From Chara braunii (lineage: Eukaryota; Streptophyta; Charophyceae; Charales; Characeae), in the NCBI GenBank assembly GCA_003427395.1, contig BFEA01000924.1, positions 180,031 through 236,296 of the forward strand: 56,266 bases of DNA, in the 5' to 3' direction. Positions 1-9,770 of this stretch are shown piece after piece. How positions within the stretch are numbered: position 1 is the stretch's first letter; every line of letters begins with the position of its first letter. A program made the translations under genes and the position numbers. Below the pieces are notes generated by a model. The model was given only the letters and a program-made list of their open reading frames with translations. It ran no database searches and was not told the origin of the DNA.

Positions 1-30
1 GTCTGCGTGTGTGTGTGTGTGTGCGTGTCT
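1..30. repeat. (GT)n microsatellite at the window edge
   Basis: The window opens in an imperfect GT dinucleotide run with a few C interruptions. No gene is associated with it. Confidence 0.85.
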
Positions 31-35
31 GATGG

Positions 36-229
36 CGTGGGGTAGTGCCTTATGTGCGAAATGAAAATGAATCTTCTGCAAGAACACTGGAAGATCCGTT
101 CTTGTTTTGGGCATCTGAAGAGTAGCGCCCGCATCCCGCTCTTCTCCAAATGTGCAAAGTGTGAATGAATCTCCCACTAGAACGTGGCTAGATACATTCA
201 CATTTTGCACATTCGTGATGCAACGGGCA
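36..229. mobile_element. Degenerate family-A hairpin element remnants
   Basis: Two overlapping inverted segments share the core of family A (see 4860-4980). Both contain 'atgtgc(a)aa.tg.gaatgaatct' followed by 'agaac.tgg', and 'gagtagcgccc' lies between them at about 120-130. The ends are eroded, so the boundaries are approximate. Similar 'gtgcaaaatgagaatgaatct' blocks occur at 7870-7905 (reverse orientation) and 39050-39080. Confidence 0.45.
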
Positions 230-234
230 GCGTG

Positions 235-236
<2 letters not shown>

Positions 237-292
<56 letters not shown>
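237..292. repeat. (CT)n microsatellite
   Basis: About 27 uninterrupted CT units, followed by a T-rich tail to about 335. This run creates the poly-Ser/Leu open frames seen here, which are not genes. Confidence 0.97.
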
Positions 293-298
<6 letters not shown>

Positions 299-483
299 GT
301 TTTTATTTTATTTTTCATTTGTTGTTTGTTTGTTTTGTCAGAAAGACGTATGTGCATAGTTTCTTTGTTTTTCGTTTGTCTTCTATTTTTTACAAAGTGA
401 GCGCCCGACCTCCTGACTGAGGCACTACCGGGCGTTCCCCTCCCCCCACCCCCGAAAGCTGCGGCGCCTTAACTGCTGCGAGC

Positions 484-522
484 TTTTTTTTAGCTGGGTG
501 AGGTACTGGTGGTTTAAAACAA
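484..522. mobile_element. Solo end of a family-C element
   Basis: 'agctgggtgaggtactggtg' followed by 'gtttaaaac' is the reverse complement of the sequence at about 38553-38590. It contains the family-C terminal motif, whose reverse complement is TTTAAACCACCAGTAC. No matching second end lies nearby, so it is probably a truncated or rearranged copy. Confidence 0.4.
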
Positions 523-601
523 AGGCAACAAAACCTTTCACACTGCACATATAACGCAGAGTCTCCCACGTGAGACAGAAAATAAATATATTTAGGTGTA
601 C

Positions 602-1022
602 ATCCTCAAAGCAAACTCCCCCGTGAATCAAAGGCAGAAAGGGAGAAAAGCACAAGAAACCATGGGCAGTGACAGACTGTTCCATCCGAGTTTCACCAAC
701 ACATCAGGATGCTGAATATATACACATATACATATATAGTCAAACAGAGCTGCCCGGTACATATATGTATATATATCCTCACAGAACTGCCCGGTAAACC
801 GTAGGCTGAAAGAGAAAAGAGGACAACAAACAAGGGGCTGTGACAGACAGTTTCACCGACTCATCAGGAGGCTGAACCGTCATATACATACAAACATACA
901 TATATATCGTCAAACAGAACTGCCCGGTACCCCGTAGGCAGAGAGGGAGAAGAGGACTACGAACAAGGGGCTGTGACAATCTGTTTCATCGGAGTTTCAC
1001 CACTCATTAGGAGGCTGAACCC
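602..1022. repeat. Repeat E, three tandem copies separated by TATATA spacers
   Basis: Three related units lie at about 602-716, 777-879 and 907-1022. The consensus runs from 'gtcaaacagaactgcccggta' like sequence, through 'aggcagagagggagaagagga', to 'ctcatcaggaggctgaacc'. Spacers of TATATA/TACATA type separate them. Further copies lie at 5586-5695 (plus) and about 5075-5180 (minus), with fragments at 1408-1437, 4984-5012 and 5490-5530. None encodes a recognisable protein. Confidence 0.8.
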
Positions 1023-1127
1023 TCAACAGTCTGCAGAACCCCCTAACTGATTACACTGTAAATGACAATCCACCTTAGCCCCGGCTGTGGTTAAGCATCA
1101 ACGACTGCCCAACAACTCATAACCTGA

Positions 1128-1377
1128 GGTGGGCACCAACCACTGCCCTCAAGGTACCTGTAACGAAAATCAAAGCAACCTATCACTCACCCACACCAGA
1201 TGGAAAACTCCGTAGACTGTCGGTTCACATCCCATCACAAGCCAGCAAAACACCCACGAAACAAAGAAAGGCCTGTCACAGCCAAAAAAAGAACTCCAGA
1301 CACGCCACTGGCACTAGAGGCACAGCATGGCCGCTAGTGGCGGCCCCAACCACTGATGCTCAACCTGACCGGAGAAA
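1128..1377. repeat. Repeat D, copy 1 (uninterrupted)
   Basis: This stretch aligns with 4430-4793 over nearly its whole length. Shared blocks include 'gggcaccaa.cactgc', 'ggtacctgt.acgaaaa', 'caccagacggaa' like sequence, 'aaaggcctgtcacagcca' and 'cacagcatggccgc.tagtg'. Copy 2 carries an insertion at about 4625-4731 that is absent here, so this copy is the empty site. The function is unknown. Confidence 0.75.
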
Positions 1378-3230
1378 ACCATAGCAGGGTGCTATCAAAG
1401 TCGTGGTATATATTGTCAAACAGAACTGTCCGGCAAACCTAACAACCATCACTTCTTTAGCAATTGCAAGGAACGAGCCCTCACGGGGTCCTATCAGACA
1501 TACACATGTTCTGGGCAGAGGCCCCCAGCAAGCCGAGTGCCCGCCCTAATTGAAGGCAGGCCTGAATATTCAGCAGAGGCTAAGAATTCGAGATTTTCAT
1601 ATATGGGTATTCAGGGTCTTGCAGCACGGCAGTTGGTTGAGTGGACACGTGAGCCTCACTAAGCAGCATCGTGCAGTTGGCCCAGGCTCCTGGCAGTTGC
1701 GCCTGGGCACATACACCCAAAGCAGTGCCGATACATCTCGAAGTGGCCACCCGCCTAAGCTAAAGCAGTACTGTCTACGCACCTACCCGGGGGTCCTGCG
1801 CAAATGCAGCAAACGGCCCAAGTCCAGAGACTCAGGCCGTGCCCAACTGTAAAGGGCCCAGGCCCTCAACTGTAGTCTCGGGCCTGGGCGCAGGAACTGA
1901 GGCCCAAACAGTAGCTACTGGAAGCTTCCAGCCAGGCCACACACAGCATCCAGGACGCTGCGACTTCCATAAAGGAAGCGAGGCAGCCCAAGCCAGGGAT
2001 TCTGGCCCGCGTAGGCAATGCGGACACGCTGCTGCGCTGCTGCATTGATGCTGCGCTGCGGCCAAGGGCGCTGACGGGGTGCAATAGAGGTGAAATGGGG
2101 CGCTGCAGGGCAGCGGTGCGCTGGCAGCCATAGCCGGGCTGCTGGGCGCTAGGGGGTAAGAGGGGGCGATCTGGTGGTCTTCAGGGAAGGAGGCGAGTGT
2201 GGGTTATCAAGGTCTGATGAGGGTGACGAGATACGTACCTGGTGCATGAAGAGAGGTCGGCTATGGTGTTGATATCATGTACATTGGTCTTCGAGAGTCG
2301 AAGTGAGCCTGTTGCGTGAACACAGCTGTAGGTAGGATAGTCGAGTAGAGTAGGCTGGGCGCTGGGCGCCAGACAGAGAGGAGCAACTTTGGATACTGTG
2401 TTGGTGTGGCCTGAGGGCTTGAACATTGGCTCATTACTTCATTGTATTGCTCTATTTAGATGGATTCTCGGTGCAATTGTGCTCTCTGCTTGTACACGAC
2501 TACTTGGACATCTGTGTGATTTCGCAGTTTGGTTTTCTGTATATCGTTCACACTCATATTCCTTGCACAATGACTTATCAGTAATAAATCAACAGTTAAA
2601 ACACATACCACAGCTAATACTTAATGGCATCAACAATAACAACAAGAGTACTAATAAACAATAACAGTAACACAAAATACTAATAAACTCAATCATGAAA
2701 ACATAGGCACTGCAATTGGCTGCCAGCATGTTTTTCAAACTGTGGCCTTCGTGCTTGCCTGGGCAGCTATCAAACCCGGAATGTGATAGTCAATCATGCT
2801 TCATCATCAGCCCGCCGGCATCAATACGCCCCAAGGATTTCAATGGGTAACCACCCTCTTCCCCCAATAGAACAAGTGGTGATGACCGTAGCTGCCCACC
2901 CGGGACTTTTCAGACCAGCTTCAGCTAAATCAACCGTGTGCTCTATTCAGGAGAAGAGAGCAGAGCCTGCGCCTTACCGATAAGCCTTAGTCAGATCACG
3001 GTTCACAGACAGCCTGGCAAAAAAGCGAAGGGCCGCCACGCCACCACCGGTTTTCTTCGCCTTAGAGCTATTCATCTGTGAACAATACATAAGCTGGGAG
3101 ACTATAAATTAGAACTCCTAACATCACCTATGTATACTCAATGACACTAGAACTGTTTGACCTATTACAGCCAAGCATGGATGGAATTTAGATTCATCCT
3201 TTCCTTGGGTTTGAATCTGCGAGAAGCTGC
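1378..3230. other. Intergenic sequence with no recognised gene
   Basis: This stretch contains a repeat E fragment at 1408-1437 and a GC-rich part at about 1640-2160 with several short inverted repeats of 'ggcccag/ctgggcc' type. It then turns AT-rich, with AATAATAAC-like sequence near 2620-2690. The open frames show no family signature, and no splice-consistent coding string was recognised. Confidence 0.6.
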
Positions 3231-3541
3231 TCACGATTCCCAAACATTCATCGATCGAACTTGCCTCAATGTTTGGTATACTTGCACGTATTCTCCAGCA
3301 AGTACATACTTACACTAGAAATTCCCCGCATGAATCTACCTGAAGTGACCGTCAAATTCATTTGGACATGTCCTAGTGTATGCCCTCACGATTCCCAAAC
3401 ATGCATCGATCGAACTTGCCTCAATGTTTGGTATACTTGCACGTACTCTTCAGCAACTACATACTTAACACTAGAAATTCCCTGCATGAATCTACCTGCA
3501 GTGACCGTCAAATTCATTTGGACATGTCCTAGTGTATGCCC
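3231..3541. repeat. 155-bp direct tandem duplication
   Basis: Two adjacent copies (3231-3385 and 3386-3541) both begin 'tcacgattcccaaacattc' or a one-base variant and end 'tcctagtgtatgccct'. They differ at only a handful of bases, suggesting a recent duplication. A 98-codon frame runs through both copies, but its protein repeats only because the DNA does. Confidence 0.93.
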
Positions 3542-4079
3542 TAACTATTGTTTCTGAGCACAACAAAAGAAGAAGGAAAAAAAAAAGAAAGGGACACAAA
3601 AAATACGACTCTGAGCATGACGAATTTCTTTCTTTCGTTCTTTCGTTCTTTCTTTTAAAGGCTCATTCTTTTAATCCCAACCAATTCAATTACCTGTCAA
3701 ATCTGGACAGGACGGCCTTTCAGGCCGTTTAAATTTACCATTATGGTATTACGGGAGACCCTGTAGCAGCCAGCCCAAGTTCAAGCCCACATCTTAATTA
3801 GAAAAAAAAGGAGAAACAAATCGCTCATAAGGTACCTGTAGTCACCAGGTCGATCGGAAAATCAACGAGCTGAAATTGTTTCGAGCACGTTGAAGAATCA
3901 TAAATAAGAGCAAAGAAATTAAATATTACACAGCACACAGCCATGGCGCACACATCACATGCATGCACCGTGTGCGCTAACAGACCCACATGCTGCATCT
4001 GCATGGTGTGCACAGCACACACTGCAAATGTGCAATCCAATGCACAAGTAACAAATAAATACTCCAGCTCGTCAGAGAT
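3542..4079. other. Intergenic, no gene recognised
   Basis: This contains a purine-rich AAAAGAAAG tract near 3570-3600 and a pyrimidine-rich tract near 3628-3656. No coding or RNA feature can be supported. Confidence 0.6.
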
Positions 4080-4154
4080 ACGAGGGCTAAGAAAGTGAAA
4101 ACATACGAAGGCTAAGAAAGTGAAAACATACGAGGGCTAAGAAAGTGAAAACAT
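4080..4154. repeat. Three 25-bp tandem repeats
   Basis: The unit 'acgagggctaagaaagtgaa' plus 'aacat' occurs three times head to tail (4080-4104, 4105-4129, 4130-4154) with one substitution in the middle copy. Confidence 0.97.
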
Positions 4155-4291
4155 GCATCTAGGGGACCTCATCCTTTTCAATCACGTTACTATCTGTCAT
4201 CTAGTTCAATTTGAAATGCCACAAAAATAAAATTTGTTTGTTAGGGCTATTTGGATAGAGAGGGAATACCATCTGCTCCTCTAACCTCCAC

Positions 4292-4340
<49 letters not shown>
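4292..4340. repeat. (CG)n-(CA)n compound microsatellite
   Basis: A short CG run passes directly into a CA run of about 20 units. Confidence 0.97.
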
Positions 4341-4342
<2 letters not shown>

Positions 4343-4429
4343 CACGCACAGATCACGCACAGATCACGTGCACATCATGCACACACAGAGAGTTGTAAAC
4401 AGTAATCCAACCTTGTTCACCCCAGCTGC

Positions 4430-4793
4430 AGTTGGGCACCAAGGACTGCACTCGAGGGTACCTGTGACGAAAACGGAAGCAGACTATCACCCACCCACAC
4501 CAGACGGAAGATTCTGTTCACAGACTGTATGACTTCACACCACATCAAAAGCCAGCAACCCCCCCATGAAACGGAGAAAGGTCTGTCACAGCCAGAAAAC
4601 ATACCCGAGACACACCGAGGGCACTACCGCCTTCCCCCAAACACAACGCCCCGGATTACGAATCCTTCAGTCCAACTTTCCCAGTTGGATAGAGTCCCAA
4701 CGAGGGGACATTGTGTTTGGGAGAAAACGGTCGCAACACAGCATGGCCGCGTAGTGATGCCCCCGGTCACTGTCGGATGACCGGAGAAAGAGC
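4430..4793. repeat. Repeat D, copy 2, interrupted by a family-B element
   Basis: This is collinear with 1128-1377 except for about 107 inserted bases at 4625-4731, which carry family-B ends. Flanking blocks 'cacaccgagggcac' and 'cacagcatggccgcgtagtg' match 'cgccactggcac' and 'cacagcatggccgctagtgg' in copy 1. Confidence 0.75.
4625..4731. mobile_element. Family-B non-autonomous hairpin element nested in repeat D
   Basis: The left end reads 'accgccttcccccaaacaca'. The right end, reverse-complemented, reads 'gaccgttttctcccaaacac'. These are diverged forms of the family-B ends seen intact at 10175-10285. Comparison with the uninterrupted repeat D copy at 1128-1377 shows it is an insertion. It has no coding capacity. 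Confidence 0.65.
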
Positions 4794-4859
4794 TACCCAA
4801 TAGAACACCTGGTACCGATAGACAGTGGTGTGGTGGCCTCGATATATATACATGTATAT

Positions 4860-4980
4860 GGGCCTCGCTCCACTACTCTGGACATGCACAGAAGACAAAA
4901 ATCATGGTGTGTAGCTTTCCATGCTCTACCGGAAGATTCACACTGGTTTTGCACATGTCGAGAGTAGTAGAGGGAGGCCC
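4860..4980. mobile_element. Family-A hairpin element, copy in the left arm
   Basis: This 121-bp element begins GGGCCTCGCTCCACTACTC and ends with the inverted form 'gagtagtagagggaggccc'. TAT directly flanks both ends, a possible 3-bp target duplication. Family-A copies also occur at 5190-5311, 7796-7917, 8253-8363 and, degraded, 5789-5911. They have no protein-coding capacity, so they would need a transposase from elsewhere. Confidence 0.75.
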
Positions 4981-5189
4981 TATGTATCGTCATAGGGAAC
5001 TGCCCGGTGAATATATACATACGTATACACATATACAAATTTATATACATACACATACAAATTTATATACATATTCCTGATGAGTCAGTGACGCTCCGAC
5101 GAAACAGTCTACCACAGACCCTTGTTTGTTGTCCTGTCCTCTCTCTCTGCCCACTGTTCACCAGGCAGTTCCCTATGACGATACATAAA

Positions 5190-5311
5190 GGGCCTCGCTC
5201 CACTACTCTCGACATGTGCAAAACCAGTGTGAATCTTCCGCTAGAACATGGAAAGCTAGACCACCATGATTTTTGTCTTTTGTGCATGTCGAGAGTAGTG
5301 GAGCGAGGTCC
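5190..5311. mobile_element. Family-A hairpin element, copy in the right arm
   Basis: Inverted counterpart of the element at 4860-4980, with ends 'gggcctcgctccactactct' and 'agagtagtggagcgaggtcc'. The interior contains 'gtgaatcttccgctagaaca', shared in inverted orientation with the other copy. Confidence 0.75.
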
Positions 5312-5585
5312 ATACACATGTGTATATATCGAGGCCACCACATCACTGTCGAAACGAAAAAAGAACGAATGCATCTTCCACAGAAAGTGGTCAGATGCAC
5401 CCGTTGCTATTCATAGTAACGGATGCATCTTGCTGTTCTCTGCGGAAAGATGCACATGTACTTTTGTCGGTTCGACAATGGTGTGTATCTCGTCAAAGAG
5501 AACTGCCCGGTGACCTGTAGGCACAGAGGGAGAAGTACACAACAAACACGGGATATACCAATCATATATGCATACTATATATAGT

Positions 5586-5695
5586 CAAACAGAGCTGCTC
5601 GGTAAACCGTAGGCAGAGAGGGAGAAGAGACAACAAACGAGGGGCTGTGCCAAGCTGTTCCGTCCGGGAGTTTCACCAACTCATCACGAGGCTCA
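5586..5695 (+). repeat. Repeat E copy
   Basis: A further copy of the repeat described at 602-1022. A TATATA spacer precedes 'gtcaaacagagctgctcggt'. 'ctcatcacgaggctcaaccc' follows, and then sequence also found after the copy ending at 1022 ('ctctgcagaatcccct', 'ttacactgta'). Confidence 0.75.
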
Positions 5696-5788
5696 ACCCT
5701 GTACACTCTGCAGAATCCCCTCCCTAATTACACTGTAAGTGATAATCCACCTTAATCCTGATTGCGCGATACGCCCCTGATAGGATGG

Positions 5789-5911
5789 ATATCGGCGTCT
5801 CTCCACTATTCACCAGACACAGAAAAGACAAAAATTATGGCTGTATATCTTTGCCGCTTCTAGCAGAAAATTCATTCTCATTTTGCACAATTTGTGAGTA
5901 CTGGAGCGAAG
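5789..5911. mobile_element. Degraded family-A hairpin element
   Basis: It starts near 'ggcgtctctccactattcac' and ends near 'gtgagtactggagcgaagcc'. The interior 'gcagaaaattcattctcatt' matches the copy at 7796-7917. Confidence 0.6.
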
Positions 5912-7561
5912 CCCATTATTGTATCTACTTTCATTGACGAGGATTGTAAATTATTCTCAGCTCATCAACAGTACACACCATTCAGCTACATGGGCTGGGT
6001 GTGTCCCTTTTTACTTTTTTTACTTTTTTTCTCCTTCTTCTCTTTTTTTCCCTTTGGTTTTCCTTCTTCTCTTTTTTCCTTTTTTACCTTTCTTTTTCTT
6101 TTTTCTCTGGAAAGAATTGTAGCTTTTCTTATGGAAAAGAGGCCGGGAATTCCTCAGTATCCGGAAAGCACTGAGGCCATTACCCAGATAGGCTTGTGCT
6201 GGAAACCGGGTCCAGCACCCCTACCTTCCCGTTCTCGAAGCTCAGAAAAACGCAGCTTTTCTTTTTTCTTAAAAAAAAGGCGACGGCCTTGAGATGTCAT
6301 CACCGAACTGACCAGCCCTAGTGTTGCATACTAGTGAATACTTCACCAAGTATGGGCAGAACCAAAGATCAACCAATATAGGATGAACATGTATGCAGCG
6401 GAAGTCTGAGAAATGGACTGACTCACATAGACTGAACTCACCCAAACATCACTCAACACACAAGCAATCGTGAGATGGTGGGGTCTGAAGCCATACCTAG
6501 ATGATGCTTCAGGCCCCGTACAACCATACACAGATGAATGGTGGGAGGAGAGACGATGGAGGTGGGAGATATGGACAGCGCCAGATGTCACCGAGATAGA
6601 ATCCAGAAGGTCACCGATATGGTAGCTCAAAATGTCATCGAACAAAATCAGAATGTCGTGGACATAAGTCACCAATGTCGGAGGTACAGAATCCTAATGT
6701 AACCAATGTCCGATCTGTGATGCCGCCAGGTATCAATCCCAACTATCTCCAATGTCTCAAGTCCGGTAAGTATCACAGCCTCCTACCACCGAAGTCCAAT
6801 CACTGATCTCTGTCCAACTCGTATCAAAAGTCTCCAGTCTGAAGAAGAAGAAGAAGAAGAAGAAGAAGAAGAAGAAGAGAAGAATCCGAGAGGGGCAGAG
6901 GAGAAGTGGAGGCGGAGAGAAGAGAAAGAGGGGGCGGAGGTGAGTCCTCCTGCCCGTGCCTTGCTGTCCAGATCGTACCTGCGATGACAAGGTGTGACCT
7001 TGGCGCTGCTGAAGGCCGGCGACAAAGACCGGAGCTATGGACGCTCCTGCAGGTAAGTCGGCCACTGCTCCTCTAACCTCCACTGCGCTAATCTGCGCTG
7101 CGCGCTTGCGCTACTAAACTTAGCGCAGCGCTTCCTCACGCCTGTGTTCCTCTGGAATGCCTCGAAATGGCCGTTGGCTGGGCCTAAGTACCGGCCGGCG
7201 GCCAGTTCGGCCTCTGCCTCCCAAGGTGCCTCCGATCTGAACCGTCGGATCTATCGTTCGACCCGTGGTTCAAGTCGGACCGGTTTTCGGGAAGCAGGCT
7301 GCCTCAACGGCGGCCTGGTCCAAACGAAAACGTTTGGCCATTTCCCGCCCAGGGCCTGCGGCTGCAGGGCCTGGTCTAGAACCGGTTGCATAAGGCCAAA
7401 AGGGCGGCCTAAACAGGTCCAGCCTTTGGGCCGACCTGGCCTGGATTATTGCGTCCAGGCCCTCGGAATCCCTCAGCTTAGGGCCTCAAAGGGCCCGTGT
7501 GGAATGCAGTATGTAACACCTAGGTAATTCAGAATTCTAGTATTTCACTCATCTGCTTCCA
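5912..7561. other. Intergenic, with a pyrimidine tract and a (GAA)n run
   Basis: This contains a T/C-rich tract at 6007-6110, a (GAA)n microsatellite at 6841-6878, and GC-rich sequence at 7150-7520 with short inverted 'ggcc' motifs. 'ggccttgagat.tcat' near 6285 recurs near 8925 and, shortened, near 40438, marking a small dispersed repeat. No gene is recognised. Confidence 0.6.
6841..6878. repeat. (GAA)n microsatellite
   Basis: About 12 to 13 GAA units. They generate Phe- and Ser-rich frames on the other strand that are not genes. Confidence 0.97.
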
Positions 7562-7635
7562 GTGGAGTTTGAACTCGGGGGGGCCTGCATTTCAACAGTT
7601 GAGGGGTGTACCAACTGAGCTAGGCCAGTTGGTGC
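7562..7635 (-). mobile_element. tRNA-derived SINE head (pol III A and B boxes)
   Basis: On the minus strand the sequence reads 'ggcctagctcagttggtaca', a near-perfect tRNA A box. After about 30 bases comes 'gagttcaaactcc', a B box. An 'actgttgaaat' anticodon-arm-like block lies between them and recurs at 28551-28613. The acceptor ends do not pair, so this is a tRNA-derived element rather than a working tRNA gene. A related head lies at 9410-9482. Confidence 0.6.
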
Positions 7636-7795
7636 TTTTTCTTTTCTCTTTTTTTTTTCACTTTTTTCCCCCTTCCCCCCCGCCTTTTTTTTTGCATTTT
7701 GGAAGGGGTACGGGCTGGGTCGGTCTCTCTGTATGTTGTCGGTGAAGTCTCTCTCAAGGACGGTAACGCCGCCTGTTTGTCAGCAACCACCGCAA

Positions 7796-7917
7796 GGGCC
7801 TCGCTCCACTACTCACCACGAGCACAAAAGAGAAAGAACATGGCGCTTTATCTTTCCACATTCTAGCAAAAGATTCATTCTCATGTTGCACATTTGGTGA
7901 GTAATGGAGCAAGGCCT
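7796..7917. mobile_element. Family-A hairpin element
   Basis: Ends 'gggcctcgctccactactca' and 'tgagtaatggagcaaggcc' are inverted repeats. The interior is non-coding and shares 'cattctagcaaaagattcat' with other copies. Confidence 0.75.
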
Positions 7918-8252
7918 CAACTCTCGCTTTGTTTATCTTTTTATTCTTTGCAGTAACGGTCTGTCCATCGGTAACCACACCCGCTCAGTCCTCCAGGACA
8001 TCCTTTTTTTTTTTCTTTTTTTTTTACATCTGTTAAAATTTTGAATGATACAGAGAACGTTAGCAAAACCAAAAAAACAAAAAAAAATCACTCTTTTACC
8101 AGCTCTTGTCTATGGACTCGGTTCTTTTTTTCCCGGTTTTCTGACTGGAATAACCGCTCGCACACCCACTTTCAGCAGTACCGGACTGTCTGTGAGGAAC
8201 ACCACACCCACTCTCTCACAACTCGTCTCTGAACTGTGTTTTTCTTCTCTCT

Positions 8253-8363
8253 GGGCGTCGCTCCACTACTCTCGACGTGCACAAAATGGCGGTGTATCTT
8301 TCCATGTTCTAGCAGAAGATTCACACTCGGTTAGCCCATGTCGAGAGTAGTGGAGTGACGCCC
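8253..8363. mobile_element. Family-A hairpin element with possible TCT target duplication
   Basis: This 111-bp element has ends 'gggcgtcgctccactactct' and 'agagtagtggagtgacgccc', an almost perfect inverted pair. TCT directly flanks both sides. The interior contains 'ttctagcagaagattcacac'. Both ends carry the same G-to-C.. C-to-G change relative to the GGGCC form, so it may define a subfamily. Confidence 0.8.
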
Positions 8364-8381
8364 TCTTTCTCGGCGAATAAC

Positions 8382-8393
<12 letters not shown>

Positions 8394-8419
<26 letters not shown>
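8394..8419. repeat. (CA)n microsatellite
   Basis: About 13 CA units. Confidence 0.95.
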
Positions 8420-8420
<1 letters not shown>

Positions 8421-9010
8421 TGTCATCAGTAACGAACTGTCCATCAGAGCGCACCCACTCCAACTCGTCTCTGCACTTTTCTTTTTTTGAGGAATAAATA
8501 GTCCCTCCATTCAATATTGGAGGGCCAGCGGTCTATCGTGTAATCAATCTACGGTCCATAGCAAATCATACATGTAAATGGACATCACCATGGTCTCTAG
8601 AGGCGCTCTTTTCAACTCCCCCCCTCCCCCCCCCTCCTCTCCTCTCCCATTCGGATCCATACACATGCAAGCAGATGAAGAGAACAAATTCCTTCTGATT
8701 CTTGGGTGCCAGTCGGCTCAACGATGACCTCTCAGGGATGTCGAGAGAAAAGTTACGAAAATAAAAATAAAAATAGATTGCCGAACCTAGTTTTTTCGCG
8801 CCCCAACGAATCTAACCGCTTCGCACCAGGCTGGTGCATTGAACGCGGCCCGGGCTTGTATACGGCCTACTAACGCCTCAGAGGAGGAGGTTCGTACTAC
8901 CGCTTTGTATTTTTTGCAGGGCGGCGGCCTTGAGATATCATGTTCGCACTGACCGGCCCCAGGCTAATTCAGAGGTTACTCTACTCTTGACCTCAATCCA
9001 CGGAGTTTCA
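8420..9010. other. Intergenic, no gene recognised
   Basis: This contains a C/T-rich tract near 8618-8648 and the short dispersed motif 'ggccttgagatatcat' near 8926. Nothing else can be supported. Confidence 0.6.
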
Positions 9011-9375
9011 GTGAGGGTCCTCTTACTAGCGCTTTCCTAAATGCATCTGACCACAACTACGATCGGACGTGGATGCATCTGACCTCAATCACATCCAGGG
9101 CGAAGGTCAGATGCATCCACGGAAACTCAGAGGTTACTGTACTCAAGTGAGGGTCCTCTTACTAGCGCTTTCCTAAATGCATCTGACCACAACTACGGTC
9201 GGACGTGGATGCATCTAACCTCAATCACATCCAGGGCGGAGGTCAGAAGCATCCACGGAAACTCAGAGGTTACTGTACTCAAGTGAGGGTCCCCTTACTA
9301 GCGCTTGCCTAAATGCATCGTACCACAACTACGGTCGGACGTGGATGCATCTGACCTCAATCACCTCCAGGGCTC
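9011..9375. repeat. 136-bp tandem repeat, about 2.7 copies
   Basis: 'gtgagggtcc' opens successive units at 9011, 9147 and 9283, an exact 136-bp period. Each unit contains inverted 'ggatgcatctgacc' and 'ggtcagatgcatcc' blocks and 'caatcacatccagggc'. Related single copies occur near 10010-10080, 11530-11600 and 40270-40340 ('atg.a.ctgaccgcaatcacgtcca'). Confidence 0.9.
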
Positions 9376-9409
9376 AGTCGAAAAAGTCCTAGTGTGAGTA
9401 TGACCTGAT

Positions 9410-9482
9410 TCCATCTGGATTCGAACTGAGTTCTTTAGTTCAGCAGTCCATGGGTGCACCAACTGAGCTAGCCCAGTTGGTC
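9410..9482 (-). mobile_element. tRNA-derived SINE head (pol III A and B boxes)
   Basis: On the minus strand 'gggctagctcagttggtgca' is a strong A box and 'agttcgaatcc' a perfect B box, about 35 bases apart. The 12-base A-box core is identical to the element at 7562-7635. The acceptor stem does not pair well, arguing against a functional tRNA. The SINE body downstream on the minus strand is not delimited. Confidence 0.65.
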
Positions 9483-9529
9483 CCCTAGACGTTTCACTTC
9501 ACCTGTTGATACCCTTGTTTTCTGTTTTC

Positions 9530-9770
9530 CCTTTACTTTTCTAATTGGTTTGTTTGTTTGGATGTTCTATTTCTCTGTTTTATTTCTCTGTTGTATTTCT
9601 CTGTTTTATTTGTTTGTTTGATGTTTTCCCTTTACTTTTCTAATTGGTTGGTTTGTTTGGATGTTCTATTTCTCTGTTCTATTTGTCTGTTTGATTTGTT
9701 TCCTTGATTGTTTGTTTGTTTGGTTGTTTGTTTCACTTGTTTGTTTGTGTTCCCGTGCTGAAAAAGAAAG
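9530..9770. repeat. T/G-rich quasi-tandem tract
   Basis: Short units such as 'tatttctctgtt' and 'tttgtttgtttgg' recur irregularly. This is simple sequence with no coding signal. Confidence 0.8.

Larger units (their letters stand above)
4821..5350. mobile_element. Foldback structure with two 192-bp inverted arms
   Basis: The left arm (4821-5012) and right arm (5159-5350) are imperfect reverse complements: 'gacagtggtgtggtggcctc' at 4821 answers 'gaggccaccacatcactgtc' ending at 5350. Each arm carries one family-A hairpin element. The 146-bp centre is TATACA-rich and includes an inverted repeat E. The structure could be an inverted duplication or a foldback transposon; no coding sequence is present. 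Confidence 0.8.

Noticed and set aside
152-400. Open frames with poly-Ser/Leu runs
   Set aside because: They come only from the (CT)n microsatellite; two frames are open at once and neither has a domain.
3261-3557. A 98-codon protein with two internal repeats
   Set aside because: The repeats are a by-product of a 155-bp DNA duplication; no family is recognised.
7562-7635. Functional tRNA gene
   Set aside because: The A and B boxes are good, but the acceptor ends do not pair; a SINE head fits better.
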